Below, piece after piece: positions 11,328-23,510 of a DNA stretch of 64,000 nucleotides (position 1 is its first letter; every line of letters starts with the position of its first letter). This DNA comes from Apiotrichum sp. Y4204 (lineage: Eukaryota; Basidiomycota; Tremellomycetes; Trichosporonales; Trichosporonaceae): positions 62,001 to 126,000 of the forward strand of contig JAMYHL010000023.1 of the NCBI GenBank assembly GCA_025531455.1. The letters run 5' to 3'. Position numbers and translations under genes: made by a program. The notes under the pieces are model-generated. The model was given only the letters and a program-made list of their open reading frames with translations, made no database searches and was not told the origin of the DNA.

Positions 11328-11639
11328 ATGCTCGTCAAGTCCCTCATCACCATCGCCCTCGCCGCCTTCGGTACGTCCATACCCCATCTTCTTGTTGAAG
11401 AACGCTAATCCACAGTCGCCGCCAGCCCCGTCGCTGAGCCCGAGGCCGACGCCCACGCCGAGCCCCAGCTCGAGTCGCGCCGCGCCCCTCGCTGCATGAA
11501 GGTCGTCAACAACTCGCGCCAGTGCGGCCACCTCCCCGCCAACGTCAAGTGGGTGCCTGGCCTCAACGGCTGCTACTGGGTTGCCAACAACCGCTGCCCC
11601 GGCGACAACACCTGGAAGGACGTCCTCTACCGCTACTAA
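11328..11639 (+). CDS. Small secreted cysteine-rich protein 1 (paralogue of the 13.7-kb gene)
   Basis: Two exons (11328-11370, 11416-11639) encode 88 residues. Residues 1-18 form a signal peptide (MLVKSLITIALAAFVAAS), followed by an acidic pro-segment (PVAEPEADAHAEPQLE) ending in Arg36-Arg37, a probable Kex2-type site. The mature domain would be about 51 residues with four cysteines (C41, C51, C67, C75) in a C-x9-C-x15-C-x7-C pattern, and contains SRQCGHLP, WVPGLNGCYWVANNRCPG. I do not recognise a named family. The gene at 13712 shares the same exon 1 length (43 bp), intron phase, dibasic site and core motif, so the two are paralogues. Its function is unknown; extracellular location is inferred from the signal peptide. 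Confidence 0.75.
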
Positions 11640-13624
11640 GTGCGAGTTCCAGTTCGTCTCGCCCGTGGCAAGATTTCTGGATGCTCAGGTCGGATTTACC
11701 TCGGCTTTCGGTCGGCGTATTTGGAAAACGATGAAGGCGAAAACGATGAGGCTACCGCAAGTTCCGAAGTTATGGACGAAGAGTAGTTGGCATCGCTTAA
11801 GATTCCAGACCTAGTCAAGCTTTTAGACGTTGTCAATGAAGTCCTTGAAGAAGATAATTCCGTCTAGCGTCCACCAACTGAATGATCGAAGGGATTGACC
11901 AACCACATTCTAGGTCCTGTCCTCACGTAAAAGCAACTGAGTGACGACCAACAGAGCCTTCTGACCGGTGAGATTTGTTGGAAAACCTAGGTGTTGGAAA
12001 ACCTACAGTAGGCGAAGGGTGTGCAGAGAGTCACCTCTTAAAGAAAGAGGAAGAGACGGAAATGCTCGGTCAATGGGACCACTGTGCTTTTTACTCGATG
12101 CAACAGTGTGTACAAACGTAGGTCAAAGTCAGATCAGCTGAGCCTACTGTGCAGAGTGATCCTTGCGAGGGTTGAGGTCTGCAAGCGAATGTGGCACCTT
12201 TTGTGCGGAATGTGGCACAACACTGTACAGTAAAAGCTAAAATGTCCTCTTACATACCACAGCGCTGCCCAGCACCCTCAAGCAGTACAAACAATGTGTA
12301 GACCTCCTCACCTATTACCCTCCGAGCGCCTTGCGCGACTTTCCACCGCTGCAGTCCTGAATGCACCTTCCTCCGCAAGGTAGTTCGAGTCTTTGATGCC
12401 ACCCCGTCCACACGTTCTCTCTACGATTGGGAAACCACTCAGATCGCTGATTTCGACATTAAGGTTGCACCACCCAGAGTGACACCAATCTCCATCGGAG
12501 ATGGAGTGAGTCCAAGCCGGACGCTTAATTCCCGGGCCGGACATCATGATCTCTCAGTTACATATGACGCCAGCATGCCGGATGAACGATTAAGGCACAG
12601 ATGCGTGGCTTGCGATCCGATGCGGGGTTATCGTGCGGAGTAATCGACCTGCAGTGCAAGTCTGGGAACCTGATTGCTTTGCAGACGGCATCGCCAAGAC
12701 ATGCAGTACAAGAAGCTCGAGATCCCGCGATGTGGGACGTACTGTAAGCCCAGACTCCGCGTTCCTGTGACCTTTCTTCAACCACAATTGTTGTTGCCTT
12801 GAGTTATTGTCAACGGGTTGCCGGCTAGCCTTCTCGACGACTGCTCTTCGCGAGGCCAACAACATTTTCGTTCCGATGCGGAACAGACTCGGCGGCATTC
12901 ATACACGTCACGAGATTACAGACCTCCGCCACCCCGCCATCACATGAGGGGTTCATGCCGACCGTGTAACGCTCTGGCGCCGCCAAGTTTCTCATCTTGT
13001 CGTTCGCGCATCGTCCAAACCTCTTCAAAGTGACCGTCATCCGAACGGAGCGGAACCGCGTCACGGAAGCTTAGATGCATATGCTTGACAAAAGGTAGCA
13101 TCAACCATATGTTTATCAAAGTGATGTCTCACGCGACTTCCGTTGGGTATTGGTATCCCGTCACATCCGCAGTTTACGGAGTTGCCCTTCCGCGCCGCCA
13201 CAATGCTAATGAACCGGGGCTCTATGTTACGACCATGAGCTTCTGAGGGAAGACCACACACCGATAGTGAACCACTCTCTTGGAATCACCTGTCACCCCG
13301 TGCACAAGGGCCGTGTGTCGCCGCGTGTCTGTATCAGATCCACGAAGCTCTGCATCTAACGAGGCTCAGCGACCGCGATGCTGTAGATCCGCTCAGTGAC
13401 GCCGATACTGGGAATGAGTTTAGGTCTTGTGATGTCTGATGAACTCGCTAACGACATCCGCGTCGCGGCAAGTAACGTCGAAGCCGATGGAGAGATCCCG
13501 ACGAGGGGGAGAGACAGCTCCACGGGCTCCGACAGTGAGAAGTCTTCCCTTCGTTCGCAGGGTCATTGGGTCGCTGAGGATCCGTTCTGAGAGCATCTTG
13601 GGGTAGTTGACGCGGACATGAATG
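11640..13624. other. Gene-free interval of 2.0 kb between the two secreted paralogues
   Basis: Nothing coding is supported on either strand; all ORFs are short and lack domains. I saw no third copy of the SRQCGHLP or GCYW motifs in the intervening sequence, although a decayed copy cannot be excluded without alignment. Confidence 0.45.
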
Positions 13625-13633
13625 ATATATAAG
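13625..13633 (+). promoter_or_regulatory. TATA box of small secreted protein 2
   Basis: TATATAAGG is about 80 bp upstream of the ATG at 13712, followed by a CT-rich leader (CACTTCATTTCCTTCTACTC), similar to the layout upstream of the 11328 gene. Confidence 0.6.
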
Positions 13634-13711
13634 GAGGCTGTCTTCGACCCGTTTGTGAGCACTCACTTCATTTCCTTCTACTCAAACTCCTTCAACCTCC
13701 TCTTATACAAA

Positions 13712-14157
13712 ATGCTCTTCAAGACCATTGTTGCCACCGCCCTTGTCCTCGGCGGTGAGTTGCCCAAAAGGATGTACCCAAAAAAATAGCCCCCAGCTAA
13801 CCAATAACAGCCGCCGCCGCCCCAGTCGAAGACAACGGAGACGTGAAGCACTTTATCGAGAAGCGCCGCAACGCCAACTGCCAGAGGGTTGTCTACGGCT
13901 CGAGGCAGTGCGGCCACCTTCCCACGAACGCCGTCTGGGTGCCAGCTTACGGGGGCTGCTACTGGATTGCCCACGGCCGCTGCCCCGGAGGCGACGACAT
14001 CAAGGACATCATCGCCCCGTACAATTCCTGCTTCCGTATCCAGCACGGGCGGTGCTCCGGCGGCGAGGACGTCAAGTGGGTCAACGCGCTCGATGCCTGC
14101 GCTACGGTGGGACCGTGCGGCTCACTTGGCGACTGGCGTGTTATCCGCAGCTACTAG
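13712..14157 (+). CDS. Small secreted cysteine-rich protein 2, with internally duplicated motif
   Basis: Two exons (13712-13754, 13811-14157) encode 129 residues. A signal peptide (MLFKTIVATALVLGAAAA) is followed by a short pro-segment ending EKRR (residues 31-34), a Kex2-like site. The predicted mature chain has eight cysteines (C38, C48, C64, C72, C88, C96, C111, C117). Residues 38-76 match paralogue 1 closely (SRQCGHLP, then WVP-x4-GCYW, then RCPG). Residues 64-79 (CYWIAHGRCPGGDDIK) are repeated 24 residues later as 88-103 (CFRIQHGRCSGGEDVK), with 10 of 16 positions identical. So this is paralogue 1 plus a duplicated C-x7-C unit and a C-terminal two-cysteine extension. No known family was recognised and function is unknown. 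Confidence 0.78.
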
Positions 14158-15987
14158 AAAAATCCTAGGTCGTGAAGTGGTTCCCTGGTCAGGTCTAGTG
14201 CAGTTATAGCTTTGAAAGAATGCAGAAGATAACACTTTGAGGGCTGTCCCCTGTGGCCGTTGGTTCGGGCTTTGACGCTTCCTCGACTCAACCCGTAGGA
14301 CCGCTTGTCCAGAACGCTCGAGTTATCAGAAATGTACTCACAACCCCCCAATCGACTTCAGGCATCGAAGACCCGCCAGCGCCGCGAATACCTAGACTGG
14401 AATTCAGGTCCAGTAATTCCAGAGGGCGCCATGCGGCGGCATTGTCAAGGATTCTCTGGCGGAGTCCTGAAATGCGGAGTCCTCGCCATTGAACCCTCCG
14501 AAGGTCGACATTGCGGAGCAGCTTCACGGAGTCCTATCATGCCTCTCAGCTCAGCTCCTTGGACGGTCTCGGCACGGGTAACGAAATACGCCTGGGGGGT
14601 CTTGGGTAAAGCTGCTTATCAGAGAGTCACACACCAGTGACGGGCCGAGTCCATAGCGTCCCCAATCAGACTGAACAACATCAGAAAGTCGTTAGTATTG
14701 TGAGGTGAGCCCAAAGAATGGTGAAACAGTGAGAACATTGACGCACGTCTGCGCGCGCCGCCAACTGGTATTATCTCGGTGCCCAATCCCGCAGGGCCCA
14801 CATTCCAGATGGTCAACACTAGATGAGACAAGAAGAGCCGAGCTGGCCGAGCTGGCCGAGCTATCCCCCCCGGGGCCCGGAAGGGCACACGAGACCGGCG
14901 TCTCCGCCCATCGGTCATTTCCTGAACGCCGATTAGGGCCGCATGACGGGAAAGTGATACGGAATGGTGGGTGCAGACGCCAGAGCACAGGTTTCATAAC
15001 AGATCACAGATCAGCCCGTTGCAAGACCACATGGATACGGGGTTGTGCGTCGGTCTCAAGCGAGACTCGGTACGCGGTGCCAGTGATCGAGTGCAATAGC
15101 AAGATACTTGACAAGCTAGCATACGCCGCGAGCCTTCAACACGTGCTGTGCCGACTGAAGACCTTTTGGGCCTGTAGACTTTGTGTGGCGGGAGGGAGAT
15201 GCACCAGGCGGTTGCGCCCAGCCTTCGGCGGGTACCTCGTTGATACTTCGACAGGCAAATTGATCCTGGACAGTAACAAGTATCCTGGAGCAGGTCGTTG
15301 CAGCCATTGTGGACATTTCCGTGCCCTGTCGCCCCACATCTTCTAGATATCGCAGATTTGCGTTACATCCATCCATAATGGACCCTGTCATCTGCGATCC
15401 CAACCGACCAAAGGAGGAGACTCCTAACTCCGTCAAAGTATCCATGGCTTATGGGCTTGGGGTCGCTATAATGTGTGGCTTACGTGGGAATCCTGCACTG
15501 AGGCGATTTACGTCAGTGGCGTGGAGCCATCCCCTGTGCCACAAAGCCGAGCTGTACAGAACTTGACCATCTGGTGAAGTTGCACTGCGCACTGCGGATC
15601 AGGTGGACTCTGGAATCAGATGATATCAGGTGGACTTGCTCGCTGCGATCGCGGCGCCAAGCTTGTAGAGTTGATGATACTAGTGTCCCACTGGTCCACC
15701 CGAGAAAGCTTGTTAGTGCGGGGAGTGTGGGGCTAGCTCGACCAGTGGGGCGGCCACGACGCGTCTGATGTCTTGCGCGACGCTAGGACCGGGAAGCTAA
15801 GACTGGGAAAGATTATGCGGGCGCAGTCGGCGAACATTAGTCGATAGCTGACAGCACAGTAGTTGTAGCTACTATCAGGAATGCATATGAGATTGTCAAA
15901 CAACGGCTAGTTGAATCCGGATTAAAAATATCTTTTGATGTGCGCAGCTCTGCGTCCGCAGGAGCCTGCCTATGCTACTATTACCAC
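14158..15987. other. Gene-free interval of 1.8 kb
   Basis: Contains a 213-codon plus-strand ORF (14705-15346) with biased but unfamiliar composition, no domain and no upstream promoter signal; I treat it as chance. Nothing else is supported. Confidence 0.4.
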
Positions 15988-17042
15988 TTAGTTCGCCGGC
16001 GCGAGGTTTCCAACGGGGATCGTGAAGAACGAGGTGTCCGCCGTCAACTGGAATGTTAGCGAGTGTCACAAACAAGAAAAAAAACGGTGTATCGGGAGTA
16101 ACGACTGTGGAGCAGCACCGAGTCGACAAGGCACCAGGCCCGCTCGATTGATGCCAAGTGCGACATGAGTGGAGTCGGGTGTCCAGCCTCGCAAGACAAC
16201 GCGAAAAATATGAAAGTTGGATGCAAAGACTCACGAGACCAGCCATGCCGGTGTACATGGCGGCGAAGCCGCCAATGATGCCAAAGCCACCGCCGGCCAT
16301 GTTGAGGGAGCGGGAGACGGACTTCTTGCCGAGCGATCCGGTGAACTTGGAGGCGGCGAGAAGGAAGAAGGTGACGGTGATGATGGAGAAGACGAAGACG
16401 AGGGCAATGGAGGCGCGGGTAAGAGCCATGGTGAGGAGGAATGTGACAATACTGGGCAGGATTAGTGATTGGCTCACACATGACAGATAGACGCGCGGGA
16501 CACGCCCGCACGATGGTATGTACTCACCCCCACATGACCAAGAAAAGACCAAGAGCGTTGTTCAGCTGGGCCGCGTCGCCCTCGTAAGCCTTGATGATAC
16601 CGAACCAAGGAATCTCAATGCAGGCCCAAGAGATCCAGAAGGCACCGTAACCAGTGAACGCGCAGGTACCGAACGAGTTTCCGCAGGCCCATTCCATGAT
16701 ACCGCAGATAAGCTGGCACACACCTCCGTACATGAGGGCAACACCGACGACAATGTTGGGCAGCTTGACGCTGCGGGTCTCGAGGTTGACGAAGGAGAGA
16801 AGGATGGTGGTGCCACCGAAGCTGGCAGTTAGCGGCATGTACAACACTGAGGGCCTATGCAGAACTCACGCCATGAGACCAAGAGGAGCCGGGTTGGCGA
16901 ACTTGCGGTGGAAGACGGGGAACGCGGGCTGCGAGTTGTCGACGGGGTGGCCGCCGGGGGTGATGAACCGCGAGATCTGGCCACCGGTACCCCTGTACTC
17001 GGGCGACGTGCCGTTCTGCGCCTTGATCTCCTCAGTAGACAT
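15988..17042 (-). CDS. Acetate/succinate-family plasma-membrane transporter (GPR1/FUN34/YaaH, Ato-like)
   Basis: Four exons (17042-16870, 16821-16528, 16451-16235, 16047-15988) give 247 residues. The family signature NPAPLGL is at residues 50-56, continuing into AFGGTTILLSFVNL. Six hydrophobic helices follow, with GVALMYGGVCQLICGIMEW, ALGLFLVMWG, SIALVFVFSIITVTFFLLA and GGFGIIGGFAAMYTGMAGL. The protein ends LTADTSFFTIPVGNLAPAN, typical of fungal Ato proteins. The family exports or imports acetate and short carboxylates (or ammonium, as first proposed) at the plasma membrane. A TATA box sits about 90 bp upstream. The last exon is only 60 bp after a 187-bp intron. Confidence 0.92.
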
Positions 17043-17130
17043 GGTGGTGTGAGAGTAGAAGTGGAGTGGGGTAGTAGATGGTGTAGCAAGAGCTGGGCGG
17101 GTGGAGTCTGTCGTCGTCTTGGCACAGCGT

Positions 17131-17138
17131 CTTTTATA
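17131..17138 (-). promoter_or_regulatory. TATA box of the Ato-like transporter
   Basis: TATAAAAG on the minus strand, about 90 bp upstream of the ATG at 17042. Ato genes in fungi are strongly induced by acetate, consistent with a TATA promoter; regulation here is inferred. Confidence 0.6.
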
Positions 17139-20100
17139 CAGACGTTGGCTGTCTGGTGACCCGCACAGGATTTTCCTGCGCGCTCTGTGCTGGTGGTTGT
17201 CTAGACGAGACAGCCGTCAGCCACTTGTGTACCTCTCCCGTGCTTGTGGAGCAGAACAAGTTGTCCTCATCCTATGCCCCAGACTGCCCCACAGTAGCAG
17301 TCTTCCGCGGGGCCCGAGTTGACGAGTGCCTGGGGAACGTCCAGCCATGGCGTCGGGGTGGAATGCCGAGGTCCGCTCGTCTCGCGTTGAACCTTGTTGT
17401 CAGGAGCCACGCAAAAGCCCTTCAGATCAGAACAGTGCCTGTGAGTGTGTGGAGACCCTTGCTATGCAGTAGAGGCATCACAGCGGCAGCGGCATCAGAT
17501 CAACAAATCTCAGAAAGACCCAGGTATGACAGGAACAATGACATCCAAAGGTGCGGCAAGTGCTCGAGGTTGTGGAGGTTGCGGTGCGGGCTTTGACCGG
17601 GCACAACGATAACCGGCATATTTTTCCTCCCCAACACAATCCCAAGATGGCCTGATGTGCACATGAACTCGTGGTACCCGCACTCCTTCGATCGGTTGGG
17701 CCGATAGGCACGACGCGACGATTGGACGGCACAGTGGGAACCTGGCCAGACAAGCTTGTGACATAGGAGCTAATGCGGTTATAACGATACAGGTCCCAGT
17801 CCAGTTCAGCTGAGCACAGAGAGAGAGGCATGAAACAGGCCGACGCGGGTCACCCGTCATCCCGCCAAGCCGGCAGCGAGCACCGAGATTATTTCATACC
17901 TGTACAAAACCAGCCAATCTCGGGCCATAGCGATGAGGCAGAGGACAAGATGCCGGCCGTTCCCTGTGGCGCAGCCACTCCTTGATCACGCGTTGCCCCA
18001 CTCTCCGTGCATGGCGGCCACTCTCCAGGGATGAGTTGATGAAGCCCCTACATCACATGTCCGCACCCTTAGCACCCCACTCCGACGCACTAGAGCTGCA
18101 GATTACCACACCGCTCCCACCACCAGCAGTCCATCGTCGTCGTCTTCCGAGTCCCACAGCTTTTCCAGAGCCCAAAATAACTAGGAACTTAAGGAAAAGT
18201 TAATATGTGCCGGGTCTCCTTCGTCTACTCGCAACGACTTGCGTTTATAATTTTGCCGAATCCAACCAGAACTTGTAACGCGCACGTCAGTGCAGGTGGA
18301 TGCAAGCGGGGCCGCACAGCTCCCACACCAGGCAAACATCGGGCAAAATTAAACCCCTTTCGGTGTCTGGTTAGCCTCGGCGACTGCAGGGGACGCGCGG
18401 AGATTGATGCCATTGTGCTAGCGTGATCGGACTGATAGCGCTTTTAGCGCTCTCGACTGACTTGAAGAGCGGGGCAAAGATGTGGGGCTACATGATGGGT
18501 TCATGTTTACGATGCCCGTATGACGCTCATGCAGCGTCCATTGGTTCAGGAAAGCCGACGCTTTCGGTCCTAGAATGTGGAGACCCACAGCATCGCGCCC
18601 ATAGGCCCACTGTGGGCGGCACGACCTTGGCCGGGGGTACCTCAGCTGATCTGATGGGACGGCCAAGAGTTCCGAGCAACCTTACAGCCACACTTGTGCG
18701 CAACGACTCCCGATATGCCAAAAGTGCAAAATGGCCGGCGGGGGCGCTGTTGGTGGGGAGCTCTGGAACCGGAATTGAGATCCCGCCTCTTCCCCCCACG
18801 CATCAACTGTCAGAAGCGGCTGAGACGAGTTCGCGAAACAATAACGAACGGGGTCGGATCCGATGCGGATAGAAGTGTGCTTGGCCCGATGTTGTCCGGG
18901 GCCCGCAGGGTGGGTCAATGGCTGTTGAGCTGTCGATACCATCGACAACAACGAGGGGAGCATTGCGATGGTCCGTCCTTCTTATACAACGGCGTGCAGA
19001 GCATGGTAAACAGCGATGAGGCCGTCAGCCTGGAAAACAAGGTTGTCGGCCGTGGGGTCTTCCGGCCGGCGAGCACAACGTCAGCGAGCGAGGCGACAAT
19101 GTGCGAGCTTGTCGATGGTGGCAGGGCTCCTCACGTGTCACTATGCTCCCGTCAGCTTGTCCTCATCCAACGTGTCCAAGTGTACCGTGTGGCAAGACAG
19201 GCCAGACGCTGCCTCGCCGGAGACGCCGCTAGAGCTCCATCAGGCGCAGCGGAGTGCGCGGCGGTGCTCCACTGGGCTCCGCACGCCACGGGCAAATGTT
19301 GCTGCGTTTCTCCGCCTGGGCCCGGCGTCGCCGAAGGACCTGCAGGGAGACGACTAAGCGCACCTTGGTTACCGTTTACTGGCTGATGAGAGTCGTGTCT
19401 GCGGTGGACAGAACGCTCATATGCCTCATGAACTACGTTGCATACCACGACGACTGTTCTCGAAGCAGAATAGCCCTGATAAGAGCGATAAGATATGGTC
19501 CTCCCCCACTCTGTCTACACAGATACCCACTGCCGCCCATGCCGCCGCTGGTGCCGCTGGTACCGGCGGCAGTTGCGGCTGTGTCTGACACAGGCCGTCA
19601 CGCCGGCATGCTGTCTGTGCCGAGCTCGGCAGCGTGCGACGCACAGTGATCCAAGCATGGTGCTCGCTGGAATCGGGCGATGTTAGGAGTACGCGCACGG
19701 TTGTGGGTGGGGAGCTGGGCAGGGGAGCAGCGAGCGGGGTGCGAATGGTGGCGTCTTGGCATTCGCGGCAGGCGGCAAGTGGCAGAGGCTTGGCATTGCT
19801 TCGTGGCGGAGTGGCGGCCGTGGCGGATTGGCAGCCAAAGCTCTCTGCTTGGCATGATCGCTTGCGCGCTTGCTGAGCAATGAAACCTCCCCCCTCCCTA
19901 CTCTTTGAGAGCCGCCCTGTCCAGGCCTGTCTGGTGGCCAGGTTCGAGACTCTAGGTACTCTGCCCCCTGAGGCTGCCGTTCAGACAAGACGTGGATCGG
20001 TCTTGCCTGTTGTACATGACGACAAAAACTTGAAGCGAGATATTGCGGTTACGCTTTTTTGAGCAATTTGAGCTGGCAGGTTCCGACCACAATAGGTCTC

Positions 20101-21143
20101 AGGAGCTCAGGCCCGCCATTGGTGCGGGTTTCTGATGATGAGCGGAACTCCGCACGATGCTGACGGCCAGGCCGACTGTGATCTCCAGTTTGTTCATGTC
20201 AGCGAGTGGCAGTGGTGGGTTTGGTTGTTGGTTCAACACAGTGCCCTACAGCGTTCAGCACGTTTTCCGTTGTCTTTTTTTTTTTTTTTTTGCCTCCTTT
20301 TTTTCTCCTCTTCACCACCTGCTTGTCTTCGACGTCTCCTCTGTTTGTCGACCCGCGTGTGACTGTTATGGTTTCTCCTTGGATTGGGTACGTAGCATGA
20401 CCGGCAATGTGGGTGAAGTCATGCTCTGCTCGCTGCCAACCCACATCACGAACTCTCAACCTGATGTACGGATGTACGGATGTCTGGAGGGTGGCGGATG
20501 TACGGATGTTGGAAAGGCTCCTATCATGGGTACCACGCGATACAAACGAGTTAGTGTTCACGTGATCACTGATGTACGGACACGCTCGCTGCTGCTGCAT
20601 GGTTCTGGGGATCTGGGGGTGTACTCTACAGTCAGGTGAGACAGTGAGTTATGCATCGCACGGTGATACACACGCAGAAACATCCATGTCCTGTCGATTA
20701 ACAAATCAAGCTTACCTATTCTTGTGGAGCTGTGGAGAAGGAGGGGGCCCGTATGGGGCCACACACCCTAGATTGACTCGGAGCTGCGCGACAACTCAGC
20801 CTGGACGTCTGTCATCACAGAGATCTGTCATCACAGAGATCACGATTGTGTGTCTTCTGCGATGCCGTCACCAAATCCGAGTGCACGATGCCCTTACCCG
20901 ACGTGCACGCTCGGTTTCCGACGGCAGCAAGTTAGCGTGGATGTACTTTATGAATGTAGAACGGCGGCCGGCCGGCACTGGGGAATGTGGAATGTGGAGC
21001 ATCATTCATATCCGGCTCACGGCTCTGCGGCTTTCGGGGTTACCGCCACCATTGGCATGCCAAGTGACCAGGTTCAAAGATCAGTCAAACAGTACATATA
21101 TCCCTGCCGCGTGATGCTACTCCTTCACTGAGAACGACCGACG
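17139..21143. other. Gene-free interval of 4.0 kb
   Basis: No domain-bearing ORF or convincing spliced model was found. It includes the upstream region of the Ato-like gene and of the BVMO, a 17-nt T run (20275-20291), several GTACGGATG-type short repeats (20464-20580) and one perfect 16-bp tandem duplication. A 230-codon plus ORF (18694-19386) was judged spurious. Confidence 0.4.
20808..20839. repeat. Perfect 2 x 16-bp tandem duplication
   Basis: The 16-mer TCTGTCATCACAGAGA occurs twice head to tail about 300 bp upstream of the BVMO start codon. It may be a recent slippage product or a duplicated regulatory site. Confidence 0.8.
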
Positions 21144-23314
21144 ATGACAGTAGACACCGCAAGCAACGCGAATGGCAACGGGCACGCGCACGAGCACCAC
21201 CCCGGCGCGGGCGGGATCATGTCGCGGGACCGCGACGATCTCAATCTGACAAACGCGACGAACCGCAACGGACCAAACGGCGACCCCGAGGCGGTGGGCT
21301 ACGAAGTGCCCAACATCCCGATGGGGACGAAGCGCAAAGTCCGGGTGGTGACGATTGGTGGGGGCGCGAGCGGCATCAACATGGCGTATCAGATCTGGCA
21401 GCATATGGAGAACGTCGAGCACGTCGCGTACGAGAAGAGCGATGGGCTCGGAGGGACTTGGCTCGACAACCGGTGGGTTTTGGATTTGGATGTAGGCACC
21501 GGACTTGACCGGCAAGTGGCAATGGCGCAATGGCCAGATGAGCCACCTCGTCTTGGCACCGCTGCACCCGGTTACATCTCGCGCGCACCAAACGACTTGG
21601 GCATCTGTAGTCGGCGAGCTGACTCCAGCTACCCCGGCTGCGCGTGCGATGTGCCGTCACACTCGTACCAGTTCTCCTTCCACCCACACACGGGATGGAC
21701 GCATTTCTACTCTGGGAGCAAGGAGATTTGCGACTACATGAACAGCATCGTGGACACATACGGCCTGCGGGACCAGTTCAAGACGTCGCACGAGGTGGTG
21801 AATGCGCGGTGGGACGACGCTGCCGCGCAGTGGGTCGTTACCGTCAAGGGCCCCGATGGGGAGTTTGAGGACCGCTGTGACTTCCTTATCAACGGCAGCG
21901 GTATTCTCAAGTACGTCTAGGGATCGGCGCTTTGGGGGAGAATGTCGCTGACCGCAGCAACTGGAAGTGGCCAAACATCAAGGGGATTGAGACGTTCAAG
22001 GGCCACCTGGTGCACACTGCGCGCTGGGACGAAGAGTACGACTTCAAGGGCAAGAAGATTGCTGTCATTGGCGTCGGGTCGTCGGCGGTGCAGGCGGTCC
22101 CGCAGCTGCAGAAGGAGGTCGAGCACATGACGTGCTTTATCCGCTCTGGCGCGTGGATCACCGCTGCCGGCGTCGCGCAGCAGTTTGCTGGCGGCGTGGG
22201 GAACAAGGTGTATTCTGAGGAGGAGCAGCGGCAGTGGAGGGAGAACCCCGACGAGTTTCTCGAGTACCGCAAGGCCCTCGAGGACGAGATCAATCTTCGT
22301 TTCCTCCTGGTATGTCTACTGCCGCGGACGAGCTAATACCGCAGTACATCAAGCACTCGGACCTTTCCAACTCGATCACCCAGTTCTCCAAGGATGTCAT
22401 GGCGCAGAAACTTGCCAAGAAGCCTGAGCTCGTCGAGCTGCTGACTCCCAAGTTTGACCTGGGATGCCGCCGCCTGACGCCGGGCAACGGCTTCCTCGAG
22501 TCGCTGTGCGAGGACAACGTCTCGGTCGTGTCGACGCACATTGACCATATCAACGAGCGCGGCATCGTGACCAAGGACGGCGTCGAGCACGCCGTGGACG
22601 CCATCGTCTGCGCCACGGGATTTGACGTATCCCTCCTCCCCCGCTTCCCCTTCACGGGGCGGAACGGCGCGGACCTCAAGCAGCGCTGGACCGACGGACC
22701 CGTCGAGGCCTACATGTCCCTCATGGTCCCCGACTATCCAAACTACTTTACGTTTCTCGGCCCGGCCTCGCCCGTCGCGCACGGCTCGCTCACCCAGGTC
22801 ATTGAGCGTGTGTCCATCTATATGCTCAAGTGTATCGCCAAGATGCAGGCCGAGGGCATCAAGAGCATCACGCCCAAGGCGGAGCGTGTCCGCCAGATCA
22901 ACATCCACAAGAATGCCATGCTCCCCACCACGGCGTGGAGCTCGTCCTGCTCGTCGTGGTACAAGAATGGCGACGCCAACGGGCCCGTCATTGCGATTCA
23001 CCCGGGGTCAAAGCTGCATTTCTTCGAAATGATCAGAAACCCGCGCTTTGAGGACATGGAGATCGAGTACGAGAGCGAAAATCCGTGAGCCCCCAATGAG
23101 CTCTAACCTCTGCTGACCATCCAGCTTCGCATATCTCGGAAACGGCTTTTCGCTCTTGGAGCTCGAGAAGGACACTGACAAGTCGTGGTTTGTGACAGAC
23201 CCCTTCAACATGGACATTCCCTGGTCGAGGCCCAAGCGCCCCGCCAAGCTCCACATGCCGGAGCGTCCGCAGCGGGAAGCCGACCATGCGGCGGCGAAGA
23301 AGGCGGCCGCATAG
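21144..23314 (+). CDS. FAD-dependent Baeyer-Villiger-type monooxygenase
   Basis: Five exons (21144-21472, 21629-21910, 21958-22309, 22345-23084, 23125-23314) encode 630 residues. The FAD-binding GxGxxG is G72-G-G74-A-S-G77. The Baeyer-Villiger fingerprint FxGxxxHxxxW is present in full (F217 to W227). A second Rossmann motif for NADPH (IGVGSSA, 241-247) and ATGFD (411-415) follow. YPGCACDVPSHSYQFSF is the usual class B flavoprotein active-site region. Enzymes of this class insert one oxygen atom into ketones to give esters or lactones, using NADPH and O2. A polar N-terminal extension of about 60 residues has no targeting signal that I recognise. It is tail-to-tail (196 bp) with an alpha/beta hydrolase that could cleave the ester product. 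The substrate is unknown. Confidence 0.92.
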
Positions 23315-23510
23315 ATGAGGATGGAGGGGTGTGTGTGTGTAGCTTGAGGTTGTAACAATTGCGAGAGGCAGGCATTCTAAGGGTAGGCATTCCAAGGGAT
23401 TGGGATATGTGTCAACATAGGTTAATTAGTAGTCTGATGTTCAATGGTTCTTTGTCACTAGTTCACCGGCGACAAGGTAGTCAGCGTACCCCCACACTCC
23501 TAGCTCATGA

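Noticed and set aside
14705..15346. 213-codon plus-strand ORF
   Set aside because: Same reasons; contains runs such as AELAELAEL from a short DNA repeat, with no family motif.
18694..19386. 230-codon plus-strand ORF in the 17-21 kb interval
   Set aside because: No domain, odd residue mix (many Arg/Cys/Trp), no TATA or CT-rich leader, and no splice-compatible neighbours; fits a chance ORF in GC-rich DNA.
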